Assembly: GCA_024231975.1 (NCBI GenBank)
Contig: JAAEQB010000012.1
Span: 1 to 64,000, forward strand
DNA: 64,000 nt
Source: Allobosea sp.
Lineage (GTDB): Bacteria; Pseudomonadota; Alphaproteobacteria; Rhizobiales; Beijerinckiaceae
Direction of reading: 5' to 3'
In this document: piece after piece, positions 1 through 7,076 of the stretch
How positions within the stretch are numbered: the stretch's first letter is position 1
How the letters are laid out: each line of letters begins with the position of its first letter
Made by a program: the position numbers and the translations under genes
Notes under the pieces: generated by a model
What the model was told of the DNA's origin: nothing
The model's input: only the letters and a program-made list of their open reading frames with translations
Databases searched by the model: none

Positions 1-139
1 CATGCTCGCCCTGCCGGAATGGTTCGACCACTACAACGAGCTTCACCCGCACAGGTCGCTCGGATATCGTTCACCCCGCGAGTTCATCGCGGCCCATGCA
101 GCACCGTGAGAAATGTCCGGGCTTTTGGGGGCTACAACA
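1..139 (+). mobile_element. Right end of an IS3-family insertion sequence (partial)
   Basis: The window opens inside an insertion sequence. The last 35 codons of its transposase end at 109, and 4 bases later a 26-bp segment at 114-139 starts TGTCCGGG, runs through a G-rich core and ends in ACA. This looks like an IS3-family right terminal inverted repeat (TG...CA ends). The left part lies outside the window, so the target duplication cannot be checked. The family is inferred from the transposase tail and the shape of the end. Confidence 0.6.
2..109 (+). CDS. IS3-family transposase OrfB, C-terminal fragment
   Basis: Open from the window edge, this encodes 35 residues including WFDHYNELHPHRSLGYRSP and REF, the conserved tail of the IS3-type OrfB integrase (after the last catalytic Glu of the DDE/rve domain). 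The catalytic residues lie upstream of the window. It would catalyse transposition of the element by cut-and-paste or circle formation together with OrfA. The ATG at position 2 is probably just an internal Met; the true start is outside. The stop TGA is at 107-109, immediately before the putative terminal repeat, as usual for IS3 elements. Confidence 0.7.
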   Translation: MLALPEWFDHYNELHPHRSLGYRSPREFIAAHAAP

Positions 140-431
140 CGATGGGGTATTGGCACGCAGCTCCTCCAGCCAGAGCCGGGCGTTGCCGTCTGACGGCGCC
201 CGTCAGTCGCCGCGCGGCGACTGCGAGCCTCCGGCGGTGACCTTAGGGCCGTTGGGCAACGCCGAGCGCTTCGTATTTCGGCGTGCAGGCGGCGACGCGG
301 ACGCCCCCCAGTTGATAGGTGAATAGAAGCTCATCCGCTGATCTCGCGCTCATTGCTTGCGATCGTACCCGCCTGTTGCGACCGCAAACGTCATCATCGC
401 AGCTTGATTCTGTAGTGACTACAGAATGTGA
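140..431. other. Gene-poor segment between the IS end and the TniQ module
   Basis: I see no convincing gene here. A 36-codon minus-strand ORF (243-353) and short plus-strand ORFs lack family signatures. The only clear structure is the palindrome at 407-427. The segment probably represents scar sequence between two mobile elements. Confidence 0.4.
407..427. promoter_or_regulatory. 21-bp perfect palindrome (10-1-10)
   Basis: ATTCTGTAGT, one G, then ACTACAGAAT form a perfect inverted repeat ending 4 bases before the ATG of the 46-codon ORF that leads into tniQ. Position and symmetry suggest an operator for a dimeric regulator, or a site recognised by a recombinase. No regulator gene is visible next to it. 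There is no T tract, so it is unlikely to be a terminator. Confidence 0.45.
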
Positions 432-572
432 ATGAACCCATTCGTGGCTCCGAACTGGGCTGATCTCGATTGCTCACAGGTCCTGGTTGATGAGCCGCCA
501 ATCGAGCCGGTCCTGCCGATTGATCCGCCGCGCCGTAGTGGTCGCGGTCGCAAGAAAGGAGGTCGCTCATGA
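432..572 (+). CDS. 46-residue protein translationally coupled to TniQ
   Basis: The ORF starts at ATG 432 directly after an in-frame TGA (429-431) and ends with TCATGA, so its stop overlaps the tniQ start as ATGA. The product is acidic and proline-rich in the middle (DEPPIEPVLPIDPP) and ends in a basic tail (RRSGRGRKKGGRS). In Tn5053/Tn7-like modules tniQ normally follows an ATPase gene (tniB). This may be the surviving 3' end of such a gene, re-opened at an internal Met, or a small coupled protein in its own right. No domain is recognised. Confidence 0.45.
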   Translation: MNPFVAPNWADLDCSQVLVDEPPIEPVLPIDPPRRSGRGRKKGGRS

Positions 573-2404
573 GCGGCCTCTATCCTTCGCTCGAGCTGCG
601 GACCGGTGAGTCACCGGCGAGCTTCCTGTCACGGCTGGCACTTCTGCACCGCGCCCAGAGCCTCAGCGTGTTCGCGCTCGATATGGGTTTCCAGCACCAG
701 CACATCGTAGACGGAGATCGGGCCGCGTTGAGCCGGCTTGCCACCGTCTCCGGCGCTCCGGTCGAGCAGCTCTTCGATCAGGCCATTGTCCGTGAGCAAG
801 ACCATTATCTCTATCGCGGGCAGACCTTCGTCGGATCCTCCCTCCGACGAGCCCGAGTCATGGCCTGCCCCCGCTGCCTGGCAGAGGATCTCGGGGTTGG
901 CGCCAGTCCGTTGCAGCCGAGCGGCCGCAGCGATTGGCTGTTTCAACATTACCGTGTTTGTCTGAAACACCGTGTGCGGCTGGTGGAGTTCGGCGAGGTC
1001 AGCAACGACCAGACCACTCATGACTTTGCCAGGAGAATGGCACCGCTTGTCGTCAATATTCCGACACTTGCTCAAGAAGCGAAGCAGAGCGATCCGACGG
1101 AGTTGGAGCAATATCTTGAAGGCCGTCTCAATGGTGGCTCCGGTCCCCGCTGGCTCGACAGCTTGCCATTCTATGTTGCCTGGAGAACCTGCGAAGTGAT
1201 CGGTGCCGTAGACCGCAACGGGCGCGATGCGCCCATCCGCGATCTGAGCGAAGAGGACTGGCGACATGCCGGCAGCCGCGGGTACGCTATTGCCGCCGGC
1301 GGTCCTGCCGATATTCGAGAGTTCTTGCACGACCTTTGGTCGACAAGCAGTAGCGCCAGGCAAGGCGCCGCGGGTCCTCAGGCTTGGTTTGGGCAATTCT
1401 TCAAATGGTTGTACGCGATGAAGGGCGATCCGAACTACGATCCGGTTCAAGCCATTGTCATCGACTTTGTCGCTGACGTGGCCCCTGTCAGCCCGGACGA
1501 CAGGCTCTTCGGCAAGCAAATTGTTCAGGAACGACGGCTGCACTCGGTCTTCACGGCGACCCGCGCAAGTGGAATCCATCACAAGCGCCTCAGGAGGGTG
1601 CTCCGCGCGTCAGGCGTGCTGCCACCCGACAGCGACCACCTCAGCGACAACATGGTGACCTTCCCCCTGTCGACAGGCGAGCCGATCATCGAACTGCTCC
1701 AGAACGTAATCACGCTGAAGCAGGCCGAGACCTACATCAATGCCGGGCGCGTGCACACCAAGCTCCTGGCAGAACATGGCTTCATCCAGCCCGTGGAAGG
1801 GCATGAACGCCTCGAACTCGGCGATCAGCGCTATGACCGCCGCGAGCTTGACGAATTCATAAGGCGCCTGTCCGCCAACGCTGTATGGGTTACAGAACCT
1901 GAGGGGCCCCAGATGACCATCGCAGCGGCGGCGAAGCGTGCCTGCTGCTCGGCCATGGAGATTGTAAAACTGATACTCGATCACCAGCTGCGCTGGGTGG
2001 GCTCATGGACCGCAACAACCGGATACCAATCCATTTTGGTCGATGTCGCCGAGATCAAACGGCTTACGCGCGGTGAATACGGTGACAATCTGACAATGCG
2101 TCAGGCTGCAGACTTGCTTCACACTACCGATAGGGTTGTCAGCGCGCTCGTAGAGAGCCAGCTGCTCGCGAGCGAGAGCCGGATCAACCCGATTAATCGA
2201 TGTCCCTATATCGCCGTTCCACGCAAATCCATCGAAGGGTTCAAAGCTCGATATGCATCGCTCCATGATCTTGCCCGCAGTCGCGGGAAGCATATGCCCA
2301 TCCTGAAGCGGGAATTGGCAATGCGCGGTGTTGAGCCAGCTTGGCCGCCCAATCAGGTTGGTGCATCGTTTTACGAGCGAGCCGCTATTCCACCCGGCAT
2401 CTAG
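569..2404 (+). CDS. TniQ-family transposition/target-selection protein
   Basis: The 611-residue protein has the TniQ signature at its N-terminus: Cys100 and Cys103 in ACPRC, then Cys131 and His134 in CLKH, a zinc-binding CxxC...CxxH arrangement. The rest is a long helical part with probable helix-turn-helix segments. TniQ/TnsD proteins bind target or resolution DNA and recruit the transposase-ATPase complex. The usual partners (TniA/TnsB-like transposase, TniB/TnsC-like ATPase) are not in the window, and an IS3 end sits upstream, so the module looks truncated or orphaned. Codon use is visibly less GC-biased than in the flanking genes, which fits acquisition. The start is set by the ATGA overlap and the AAGGAGG-like sequence at 555-562. 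Confidence 0.8.
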   Translation: MSGLYPSLELRTGESPASFLSRLALLHRAQSLSVFALDMGFQHQHIVDGDRAALSRLATVSGAPVEQLFDQAIVREQDHYLYRGQTFVGSSLRRARVMACPRCLAEDLGVGASPLQPSGRSDWLFQHYRVCLKHRVRLVEFGEVSNDQTTHDFARRMAPLVVNIPTLAQEAKQSDPTELEQYLEGRLNGGSGPRWLDSLPFYVAWRTCEVIGAVDRNGRDAPIRDLSEEDWRHAGSRGYAIAAGGPADIREFLHDLWSTSSSARQGAAGPQAWFGQFFKWLYAMKGDPNYDPVQAIVIDFVADVAPVSPDDRLFGKQIVQERRLHSVFTATRASGIHHKRLRRVLRASGVLPPDSDHLSDNMVTFPLSTGEPIIELLQNVITLKQAETYINAGRVHTKLLAEHGFIQPVEGHERLELGDQRYDRRELDEFIRRLSANAVWVTEPEGPQMTIAAAAKRACCSAMEIVKLILDHQLRWVGSWTATTGYQSILVDVAEIKRLTRGEYGDNLTMRQAADLLHTTDRVVSALVESQLLASESRINPINRCPYIAVPRKSIEGFKARYASLHDLARSRGKHMPILKRELAMRGVEPAWPPNQVGASFYERAAIPPGI

Positions 2405-2431
2405 ACCGAATTCAGGTTCGTTAGGATTTCT

Positions 2432-2458
2432 ACCCGGCCTCAACGGCCGGGTTTTTTT
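2432..2458 (+). terminator. Intrinsic terminator of the TniQ unit
   Basis: ACCCGGCC (2432-2439) and GGCCGGGT (2445-2452) form an 8-bp stem with a 5-base loop followed by a run of seven T. It lies 28 bases after the tniQ stop. Confidence 0.85.
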
Positions 2459-2486
2459 GTATTTTAGACTAAGCGAGCGGCTAAAT

Positions 2487-2583
2487 TTGCGGAAGTACTA
2501 TCCCTCTGATTGCGGAACTTTGACCCGGGAATCCAGAAATCCCGATCAAATGATTTCAATGACTTAGGGATTCTATTGCGGAA
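2487..2583 (+). repeat. Three TTGCGGAA direct repeats in an AT-richer gap
   Basis: TTGCGGAA occurs at 2487-2494, 2510-2517 and 2576-2583, all in the same orientation, in the otherwise gene-free 2459-2616 interval. Tn7/Tn5053-like elements carry several short transposase-binding repeats next to their ends, and the tniQ gene lies directly upstream. A role as remnant transposon-end repeats is inference. No gene was found between 2405 and 2769. Confidence 0.4.
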
Positions 2584-2616
2584 ACACTATGCCTCACACT
2601 TCAGGTCGATGCGATC

Positions 2617-2647
2617 ACGGCCGGAGCTTGCTCCGGCCGTTTTTTTG
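2617..2647 (+). terminator. Second intrinsic terminator upstream of ogt
   Basis: ACGGCCGGAGC (2617-2627), loop TT, GCTCCGGCCGT (2630-2640) gives an 11-bp perfect stem followed by seven T. Acting on the plus strand, it separates the mobile region from ogt. Confidence 0.85.
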
Positions 2648-2769
2648 CCGGCGGCTCGATACCGGTCAGCATCGGGCGGCATGAATTTCGATTTGAAAGC
2701 AAGAGCCGGGGAGGCGCGGCCGGAGACCGGATCTAAGGTCCAACGCATTGAAACAAGAAGGTAAAAACA

Positions 2770-3279
2770 ATGCGTGAGATCATTCGCTTTGCATGGGGGA
2801 TCAGCTCCCTCGGCGATTTCATCATCGCCCTGTCGGACAAGGGCATCGTGGCGCTCGAGTTCGGCTCGGCGCACGAGGCGACGGAAGAGGCCTTGCGGAC
2901 CCGCCTGGCAGAGGCCGAGCTGCATCGGAGCGAGGATGGGTTGGCGGAGGTCGTCGCGACGGTGACGGGCCTGATCGACGATCCGGCCAGGGATTGCGAC
3001 CTGCCGCTCGACATGCGCGGGACGGCCTATGAGGTGAATGTCTGGACGATGCTGCGGGAGATCCCGGCCGGGCAGACGACGACCTATGGGGCGTTGGCCG
3101 CCAGGCTCGGCACGCGCGATCCGCGCGAGGTGACGCAGGCGATCGCGAACAACGCGATTGCGGTCATCGTCCCGTGCCATCGCGTCATCAAGAAGGACGG
3201 CTCGATCTCCGGCTATCGCTGGGGCGTCCGGCGCAAGCGCGTGCTGCTGGCGCGCGAGCAGGAAAAGCAAGAGCACTGA
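2770..3279 (+). CDS. ogt: Methylated-DNA--protein-cysteine S-methyltransferase (Ogt)
   Basis: This 169-residue protein repairs O6-alkylguanine and O4-alkylthymine by irreversible transfer of the alkyl group to its own cysteine. The active-site motif VPCHRV is present with Cys136, preceded by the IPAGQTTTYGALA helix-turn-helix and followed by GYRWGVRRKRVLLARE, all typical of the family. An N-terminal ribonuclease-like subdomain is present, so it is an Ogt-type full-length enzyme. The start ATG has AAGAAGG about 9 bases upstream. It lies near, but is transcribed separately from, the ada-alkA-alkB genes on the other strand, which supports a DNA-alkylation defence locus. Confidence 0.95.
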   Translation: MREIIRFAWGISSLGDFIIALSDKGIVALEFGSAHEATEEALRTRLAEAELHRSEDGLAEVVATVTGLIDDPARDCDLPLDMRGTAYEVNVWTMLREIPAGQTTTYGALAARLGTRDPREVTQAIANNAIAVIVPCHRVIKKDGSISGYRWGVRRKRVLLAREQEKQEH

Positions 3280-3328
3280 CGTGCCCATGCTGCGGCACGT
3301 CGCCGGGGGCGTCCACGTTCCCGGCGTT

Positions 3329-3580
3329 TCAGGCAAGCCGCAGGATCGTGGTCTCCGCGAGCAGATAGGTTTCGCCAGAGGTGAAGCGAACTTCGACCTC
3401 CCCGTTGCCGAGCATCTCCCACGCGGCGAAACCGTCGGCGACGAGCTGGCCGATATAGCTCATGACGAGCGCCTTGTCGGGATTGTCCCTGGCGAGCGCG
3501 ACAAAGGCGTCGATGGCCTCCTCCGTTCCAGGGACCTTGCCTCCGCTCGTCCTGGCGTCGAATCCGCCGCGCGAAAACAT
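3329..3580 (-). CDS. Small conserved-type hypothetical protein
   Basis: It encodes 83 residues with no signal peptide or membrane segment. The composition is that of a small globular alpha/beta protein (AIDAFVALARDNPDKA, then VEVRFTSGETYLLAE). No family is recognised. It sits between ogt and alkB, convergent with ogt, with GAGAGAAAG upstream of the ATG as a plausible ribosome site. Codon use matches its neighbours, so it is probably a real gene. Overlapping longer ORFs in this interval are weaker. Confidence 0.5.
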   Translation of the reverse strand: MFSRGGFDARTSGGKVPGTEEAIDAFVALARDNPDKALVMSYIGQLVADGFAAWEMLGNGEVEVRFTSGETYLLAETTILRLA

Positions 3581-3734
3581 CGGTGAAACTTTCTCTCTTC
3601 CGGTCGCCGGTTGCGTCGGGCCGTAAAGGCTCCAGCACCATCAGAGGCGACCATCCAAACGATAGCATATCAGGCCATGAGATCGTCCCGGCATCACTCC
3701 GGTTGTTGCCGTCAAAGCGGAAGAACCGAGGGCG

Positions 3735-4385
3735 TTACAACGCTCCCCTGAAGGTGAGATTGATGCGCATGCGCCCGACGGTTTCGTGGACGCCGTCCTT
3801 CAGCTCAGGAACCCCGTGATAGAACAGGCGCGACGGGCCGCCCCAGACGGCGATGTCCCCATGCCGCACGGCATATTTCTTCACCGGATCGCTGCGCTTG
3901 AGGCCGCCGAACTGAAAGATCGCCGGCAGGCCGAGCGAGACCGAGACGATCGGATTGGCGAAATCGCGCTCGTTCTTGTCCTGGTGAAGGGAGAGCCGGG
4001 CGCCCGGCTCATAGCGGTTGATCAGGCAGGCATCGGGCCGGAAATCCGGATAGCCGGCCTGCTTGGCGGCTGTGGTCGCCAGCGCGAGGAAGCTTTCCGG
4101 CATGGCGGGCCAGGGGCGGCCGGTCTGAGGGTCGTTGCGGTCGTAGCGATAGCCGGTGCGGTCCGTGACCCAGCCGGCTGCGCCGCAATTCGTCATCGCG
4201 ACGGACATGGTGAAGCCCCCGGGTGTGACCATGTGTCGGAACGGCGCCTGGCCGGTGATGTCGTCCAGCGCGGCGAGAAGCTCCGTCTCGAACGGAATGG
4301 CGGCGCCACGCAGCAGGATGGCGCCCTCGGCCATGATCTCGGCCGGTGGATCGAGCGGGGCGAGGGTCTCAAACAGGTCGAGCAT
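3735..4385 (-). CDS. alkB: DNA oxidative demethylase AlkB
   Basis: This is a 216-residue Fe(II)/2-oxoglutarate dioxygenase that reverses 1-methyladenine and 3-methylcytosine damage in DNA/RNA. The iron facial triad is visible: His134 and Asp136 in LHQDKNE and His190 in LFYHGV. The 2-oxoglutarate-binding arginines are Arg207 and Arg213 in RINLTFR. The substrate-lid motif TGYRYDRNDP is also present. It is the last gene of the minus-strand ada-alkA-alkB series, 70 bases after alkA, so it is probably in the Ada regulon as in E. coli. Confidence 0.95.
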   Translation of the reverse strand: MLDLFETLAPLDPPAEIMAEGAILLRGAAIPFETELLAALDDITGQAPFRHMVTPGGFTMSVAMTNCGAAGWVTDRTGYRYDRNDPQTGRPWPAMPESFLALATTAAKQAGYPDFRPDACLINRYEPGARLSLHQDKNERDFANPIVSVSLGLPAIFQFGGLKRSDPVKKYAVRHGDIAVWGGPSRLFYHGVPELKDGVHETVGRMRINLTFRGAL

Positions 4386-4455
4386 GCTGTGGCCGATCGG
4401 TTTCCGGTTCCGTCAAGAGGGGCATGGGTGGCGCGCGCGACATGGCGCTTGTCCG

Positions 4456-5097
4456 CTAGGCCAGGACGTTTCCGCGCTCGCGCGGCATCCGCCAAAGATA
4501 CCAGGCCGCGACCGTGCGATGCGGGGCCCAGGCCTTCGATATCTCGCGCAGGGCCTTGGGCTTGGGCTGCTCGGGCAGCGATTTGAGCGCGCGGTAGCCC
4601 TCGCGGACACCGAAATCGTCGGCCGGCAGGATGTCCATCCGCTCCAGCGAGTACATCAGCAGCATCTCGACAGTCCAACGGCCTATGCCCTTGATCGTCA
4701 CGATCCGGTCGATGAGCTCGTCGTCAGCCATCGCGGCGGCGGTTTCGCGGCTGGGAATCGTGCCGGTGATCGCGCCTTCCGCGATCGCCTTGATCGTGGC
4801 GATCTTGCTGGCCGAGAAGCCGCAGGCGCGTAGAGCGTCGAACTCGGCCACGACCAAGTCCTCGGGACCGGGAAAGGCACGACCCGCGAACAGCGCCTTG
4901 AGGCGGCCGATGATGGCGTCCCCGGCCTTGGCCGTGAGCTGCTGATAGGCGATGGCCCGCACCAGCGCCTCATAGGGCTCGCGGGCGGCCTTGGGATCGT
5001 GCCGGCACGGGCCGGTAAGGGCGATGAGCCTCGCCCAATCCGAGTCGAGGCCGGTGAGGAAGGCGACGGATGCGTCGTAGCGCGCAAACAGGTTCAT
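4456..5097 (-). CDS. alkA: DNA-3-methyladenine glycosylase II (AlkA-type)
   Basis: The 213-residue protein excises 3-methylpurines and other alkylated bases. It carries the helix-hairpin-helix VTIKGIGRWTVEMLL (about residues 133-147) followed by LPADDFGVREG, whose second Asp (about 161) is the expected catalytic residue. It is short because it lacks the E. coli N-terminal domain, like many bacterial AlkA/MAG proteins. The reading frame stays open upstream, but the MNLFARYD start fits the family and overlaps the stop of a 7-codon minicistron as TGATG, suggesting translational coupling from ada. Confidence 0.92.
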   Translation of the reverse strand: MNLFARYDASVAFLTGLDSDWARLIALTGPCRHDPKAAREPYEALVRAIAYQQLTAKAGDAIIGRLKALFAGRAFPGPEDLVVAEFDALRACGFSASKIATIKAIAEGAITGTIPSRETAAAMADDELIDRIVTIKGIGRWTVEMLLMYSLERMDILPADDFGVREGYRALKSLPEQPKPKALREISKAWAPHRTVAAWYLWRMPRERGNVLA

Positions 5098-5120
5098 CAA
5101 GCGTCCGTGGTGTTGTTCAT
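5097..5120 (-). CDS. 7-residue minicistron linking ada and alkA
   Basis: On the minus strand the last bases of ada read ATGA, where an ATG overlaps the ada stop. It opens the peptide MNNTTDA, whose TGA in turn overlaps the alkA ATG (TGATG). There is no good ribosome-binding site directly before alkA, so ribosomes leaving ada could be handed over through this short ORF. It may be fortuitous; the peptide itself is unlikely to have a function. Confidence 0.3.
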   Translation of the reverse strand: MNNTTDA

Positions 5121-6223
5121 GCGGTCTGCGCCGCCTCCCGATCGAGCAGCGCGCGCTTGCGCTCGACGCCCCAGGCATAGCCCGAGAGCGCGTCGTCATT
5201 GCGGACCACGCGATGGCAGGGGATGGCGACCGCGAGGTTGTTGGCGGCGCAGGCGCCGGCGACGGCGCGCATCGCGGTCGGCGCTCCGATGCGGCGGGCG
5301 ATTTCCGCATAGGAGATCCGCTGGCCGACGGGGATCTCCTGAAGCGCCTGCCAGACGCGGCGCTGGAACGCGGTGCCGCGGACGTCGAGCGGCAGGTCGA
5401 GGCCGAGGCCCGGATTCTCGACGAAGCCGCAGACGCGGGCGATCAGCGCCTCGTATTCGCGATCCATGCCGATCAGGCGCGCCTTCGGGAAGCGATCCTG
5501 CAGATTACGCACCAGCTCGTCCGGGTCGTCGCCGAGCAGGATCGAGGCGACGCCTTTCGTGCTCGACGCCACCAGGATGGCGCCGAGCGAGGTCTGGCCG
5601 ACCGCGAATTTGATCTCCTCGTTGGCGCCGCCTGCCCGATATTGCGACGGGGTCATCCCGAGCATGCCGGTCGATTTCTCGTAGAAGCGGCCGCTCGAAT
5701 TGAAGCCGGCGTCATAGATCGCCTCGGTGATGCTGCCGCAGGCGTCGAGGCCATGCCGGACCTTCCTGGCCCGGTCGGCCGCGGCATAGTCCTTCGGAGT
5801 CAGACCGGTCGCCGCCTTGAAGACGCGATGGAAATAGCTGGGGCTGCGCCCGACCGCATCGGCGAGGTGTTCGAGGGACGGTTCCTCCTCGCTCTCCTCG
5901 ATGACCCGGCAGGCCTTGGCGACCAGCCCGGCATTCTCGCAGGCGAGCGAGGGGCCATCGGGATTGCAGCGTCGGCACGGCCGGAAGCCGGTGGCCCGGG
6001 CGCTGTCCAGCGTATCGTGCAGCGCGACGTTCTTGGGATTGGCGGTCCGCGACGGGCAGGACGGACGGCAATAGACCCCGGTTGTCGCAACGGAATACCA
6101 GAGCTGGCCGTCGGCGCTCTTGTCGCGCGCGACGATACGCGCCCAGCGCGGATCCTCCGTGACCGGAAGCGCCTTCATGGGCTGCGACGGCATCGATTTC
6201 GTGGAAACTGTCATGGCTGTCAT
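5117..6223 (-). CDS. ada: Bifunctional Ada: methyl-phosphotriester sensor, AraC-type activator and O6-methylguanine methyltransferase
   Basis: The 368 residues contain three parts. The N-terminal zinc domain has Cys52, Cys56, Cys83 and Cys86 (YCRPSC, PCRRC), the first of which accepts methyl from phosphotriesters. An AraC-type DNA-binding domain spans about 100-190 (SPSYFHRVFKAATGLTPKDY). The C-terminal methyltransferase has Cys336 in IPCHRV. Methylation of the N-terminal Cys turns Ada into an activator of its own operon in E. coli. Here it heads the minus-strand series with alkA and alkB. No confident Ada operator was found upstream. Confidence 0.96.
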   Translation of the reverse strand: MTAMTVSTKSMPSQPMKALPVTEDPRWARIVARDKSADGQLWYSVATTGVYCRPSCPSRTANPKNVALHDTLDSARATGFRPCRRCNPDGPSLACENAGLVAKACRVIEESEEEPSLEHLADAVGRSPSYFHRVFKAATGLTPKDYAAADRARKVRHGLDACGSITEAIYDAGFNSSGRFYEKSTGMLGMTPSQYRAGGANEEIKFAVGQTSLGAILVASSTKGVASILLGDDPDELVRNLQDRFPKARLIGMDREYEALIARVCGFVENPGLGLDLPLDVRGTAFQRRVWQALQEIPVGQRISYAEIARRIGAPTAMRAVAGACAANNLAVAIPCHRVVRNDDALSGYAWGVERKRALLDREAAQTA

Positions 6224-6354
6224 CTCGGATCGTCCTGGCTCGACCGTGCTCCCGATCTGTGTCCGTCACACTCCGATCCTTGCCGCCAAATCGGATTGCC
6301 TCCCACCCGGTTCCTGCCCAGCCGATGCCGAACGAGCCTGAAAGACCAAGAATG

Positions 6355-6386
6355 GCAATAAAAGGCCCGCGCTTTCAGCGCGGGCC
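6355..6386 (-). terminator. Intrinsic terminator after the SnoaL-like gene
   Basis: GGCCCGCGCT (6364-6373), loop TTC and AGCGCGGGCC (6377-6386) form a 10-bp perfect stem. Read on the minus strand it is followed by TTTTATTG, so it ends the gene at 6408-6863 and insulates ada. Confidence 0.85.
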
Positions 6387-6407
6387 CAAGCCGATGTCTC
6401 GTCCGGC

Positions 6408-6863
6408 TCAGACGGCCTTGATCAGGCCGAGCTGCGTCATCGCCGTCAGGCCGTCGTCCAGGCCGATCTCCTCGACGATCTTGCCGTCGACGACCTTCAG
6501 GACGGTCGTGCCGGTGAAATGCATCTTGCGGCCGGAGGCGGCCGGAAGGGCCTGGTAGCCTACCAGGACATCGTCGAAGGCCGCGCCGGTATGGGTGCCA
6601 CCGCCTTCCCACTGGCCGACGACATAGTCGCCTTCTGCGATCAGATCGGCCGTGCCCCAGAAGTTGAGATCCGGGAAGGCCGCGCGGAAATCGGTCATGA
6701 ACGCCCTGATGTCGTCCCGGCCTCGGCGCGGCTCATGCAGCGAATACTGCAGGAGCATGTCCGGCGCTGCGATCTCGTCGATGACCGCAAGATTGACGTC
6801 CTTGCCCCAGAACTCGGTGAACCAACGACCGACGACGGCCTTGTTGTCATCCTGCTTGCTCAT
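6408..6863 (-). CDS. SnoaL-like / ester-cyclase-type small protein
   Basis: The 151-residue protein has the NTF2/SnoaL fold pattern: an N-terminal helix with VVGRWFTEFWGKDVNLAVIDE, then SLHEPRRGRDDIRAFMTDFRAAFPDL, EGDYVVGQWEGGGTHTG and FTGTTVLKVVDGKIVEEI. Such proteins are often annotated as ester cyclase or nuclear transport factor 2-like and act on small hydrophobic substrates; the substrate here is unknown. I chose the Met at 6863 over the upstream one at 6914 because GGAAGGA lies about 9 bases before it and MSKQDDNKAVV is a typical start. It is a single-gene unit with its own terminator. Confidence 0.75.
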   Translation of the reverse strand: MSKQDDNKAVVGRWFTEFWGKDVNLAVIDEIAAPDMLLQYSLHEPRRGRDDIRAFMTDFRAAFPDLNFWGTADLIAEGDYVVGQWEGGGTHTGAAFDDVLVGYQALPAASGRKMHFTGTTVLKVVDGKIVEEIGLDDGLTAMTQLGLIKAV

Positions 6864-6911
6864 TGGAAAACATCCTTCCATCGACTTCGGTCGGTCGCCG
6901 AAAACGCTCGA

Positions 6912-6923
6912 CAACCCGGGTTG
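6912..6923. promoter_or_regulatory. 12-bp perfect palindrome upstream of the SnoaL-like gene
   Basis: CAACCCGGGTTG lies 49 bases before the start of the minus-strand SnoaL-like gene, where an operator would be expected. No matching regulator is identified. Confidence 0.3.
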
Positions 6924-7076
6924 AGGGATAGGAGGGCGGCTGCTTTCCAGAACTCCGATTCATGCCTTCAAACCGACGACGACTGCGTTGCCGCACGGCG
7001 CCGCCGGGCTGGCTGCCTTGCAGCCAACCGGCTTGTCAGTTCCACGGGTGCTTAGCCGTGCCGAGCCGGTCGGATC

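Noticed and set aside
243..353. 36-codon minus-strand ORF near the IS end
   Set aside because: Too short, no ribosome site or family match; kept only as a note in the gap description.
6224..6354. Ada operator upstream of ada
   Set aside because: Only weak AAT...GCAA-like matches are seen; the spacing and core do not fit the E. coli site well enough to call.
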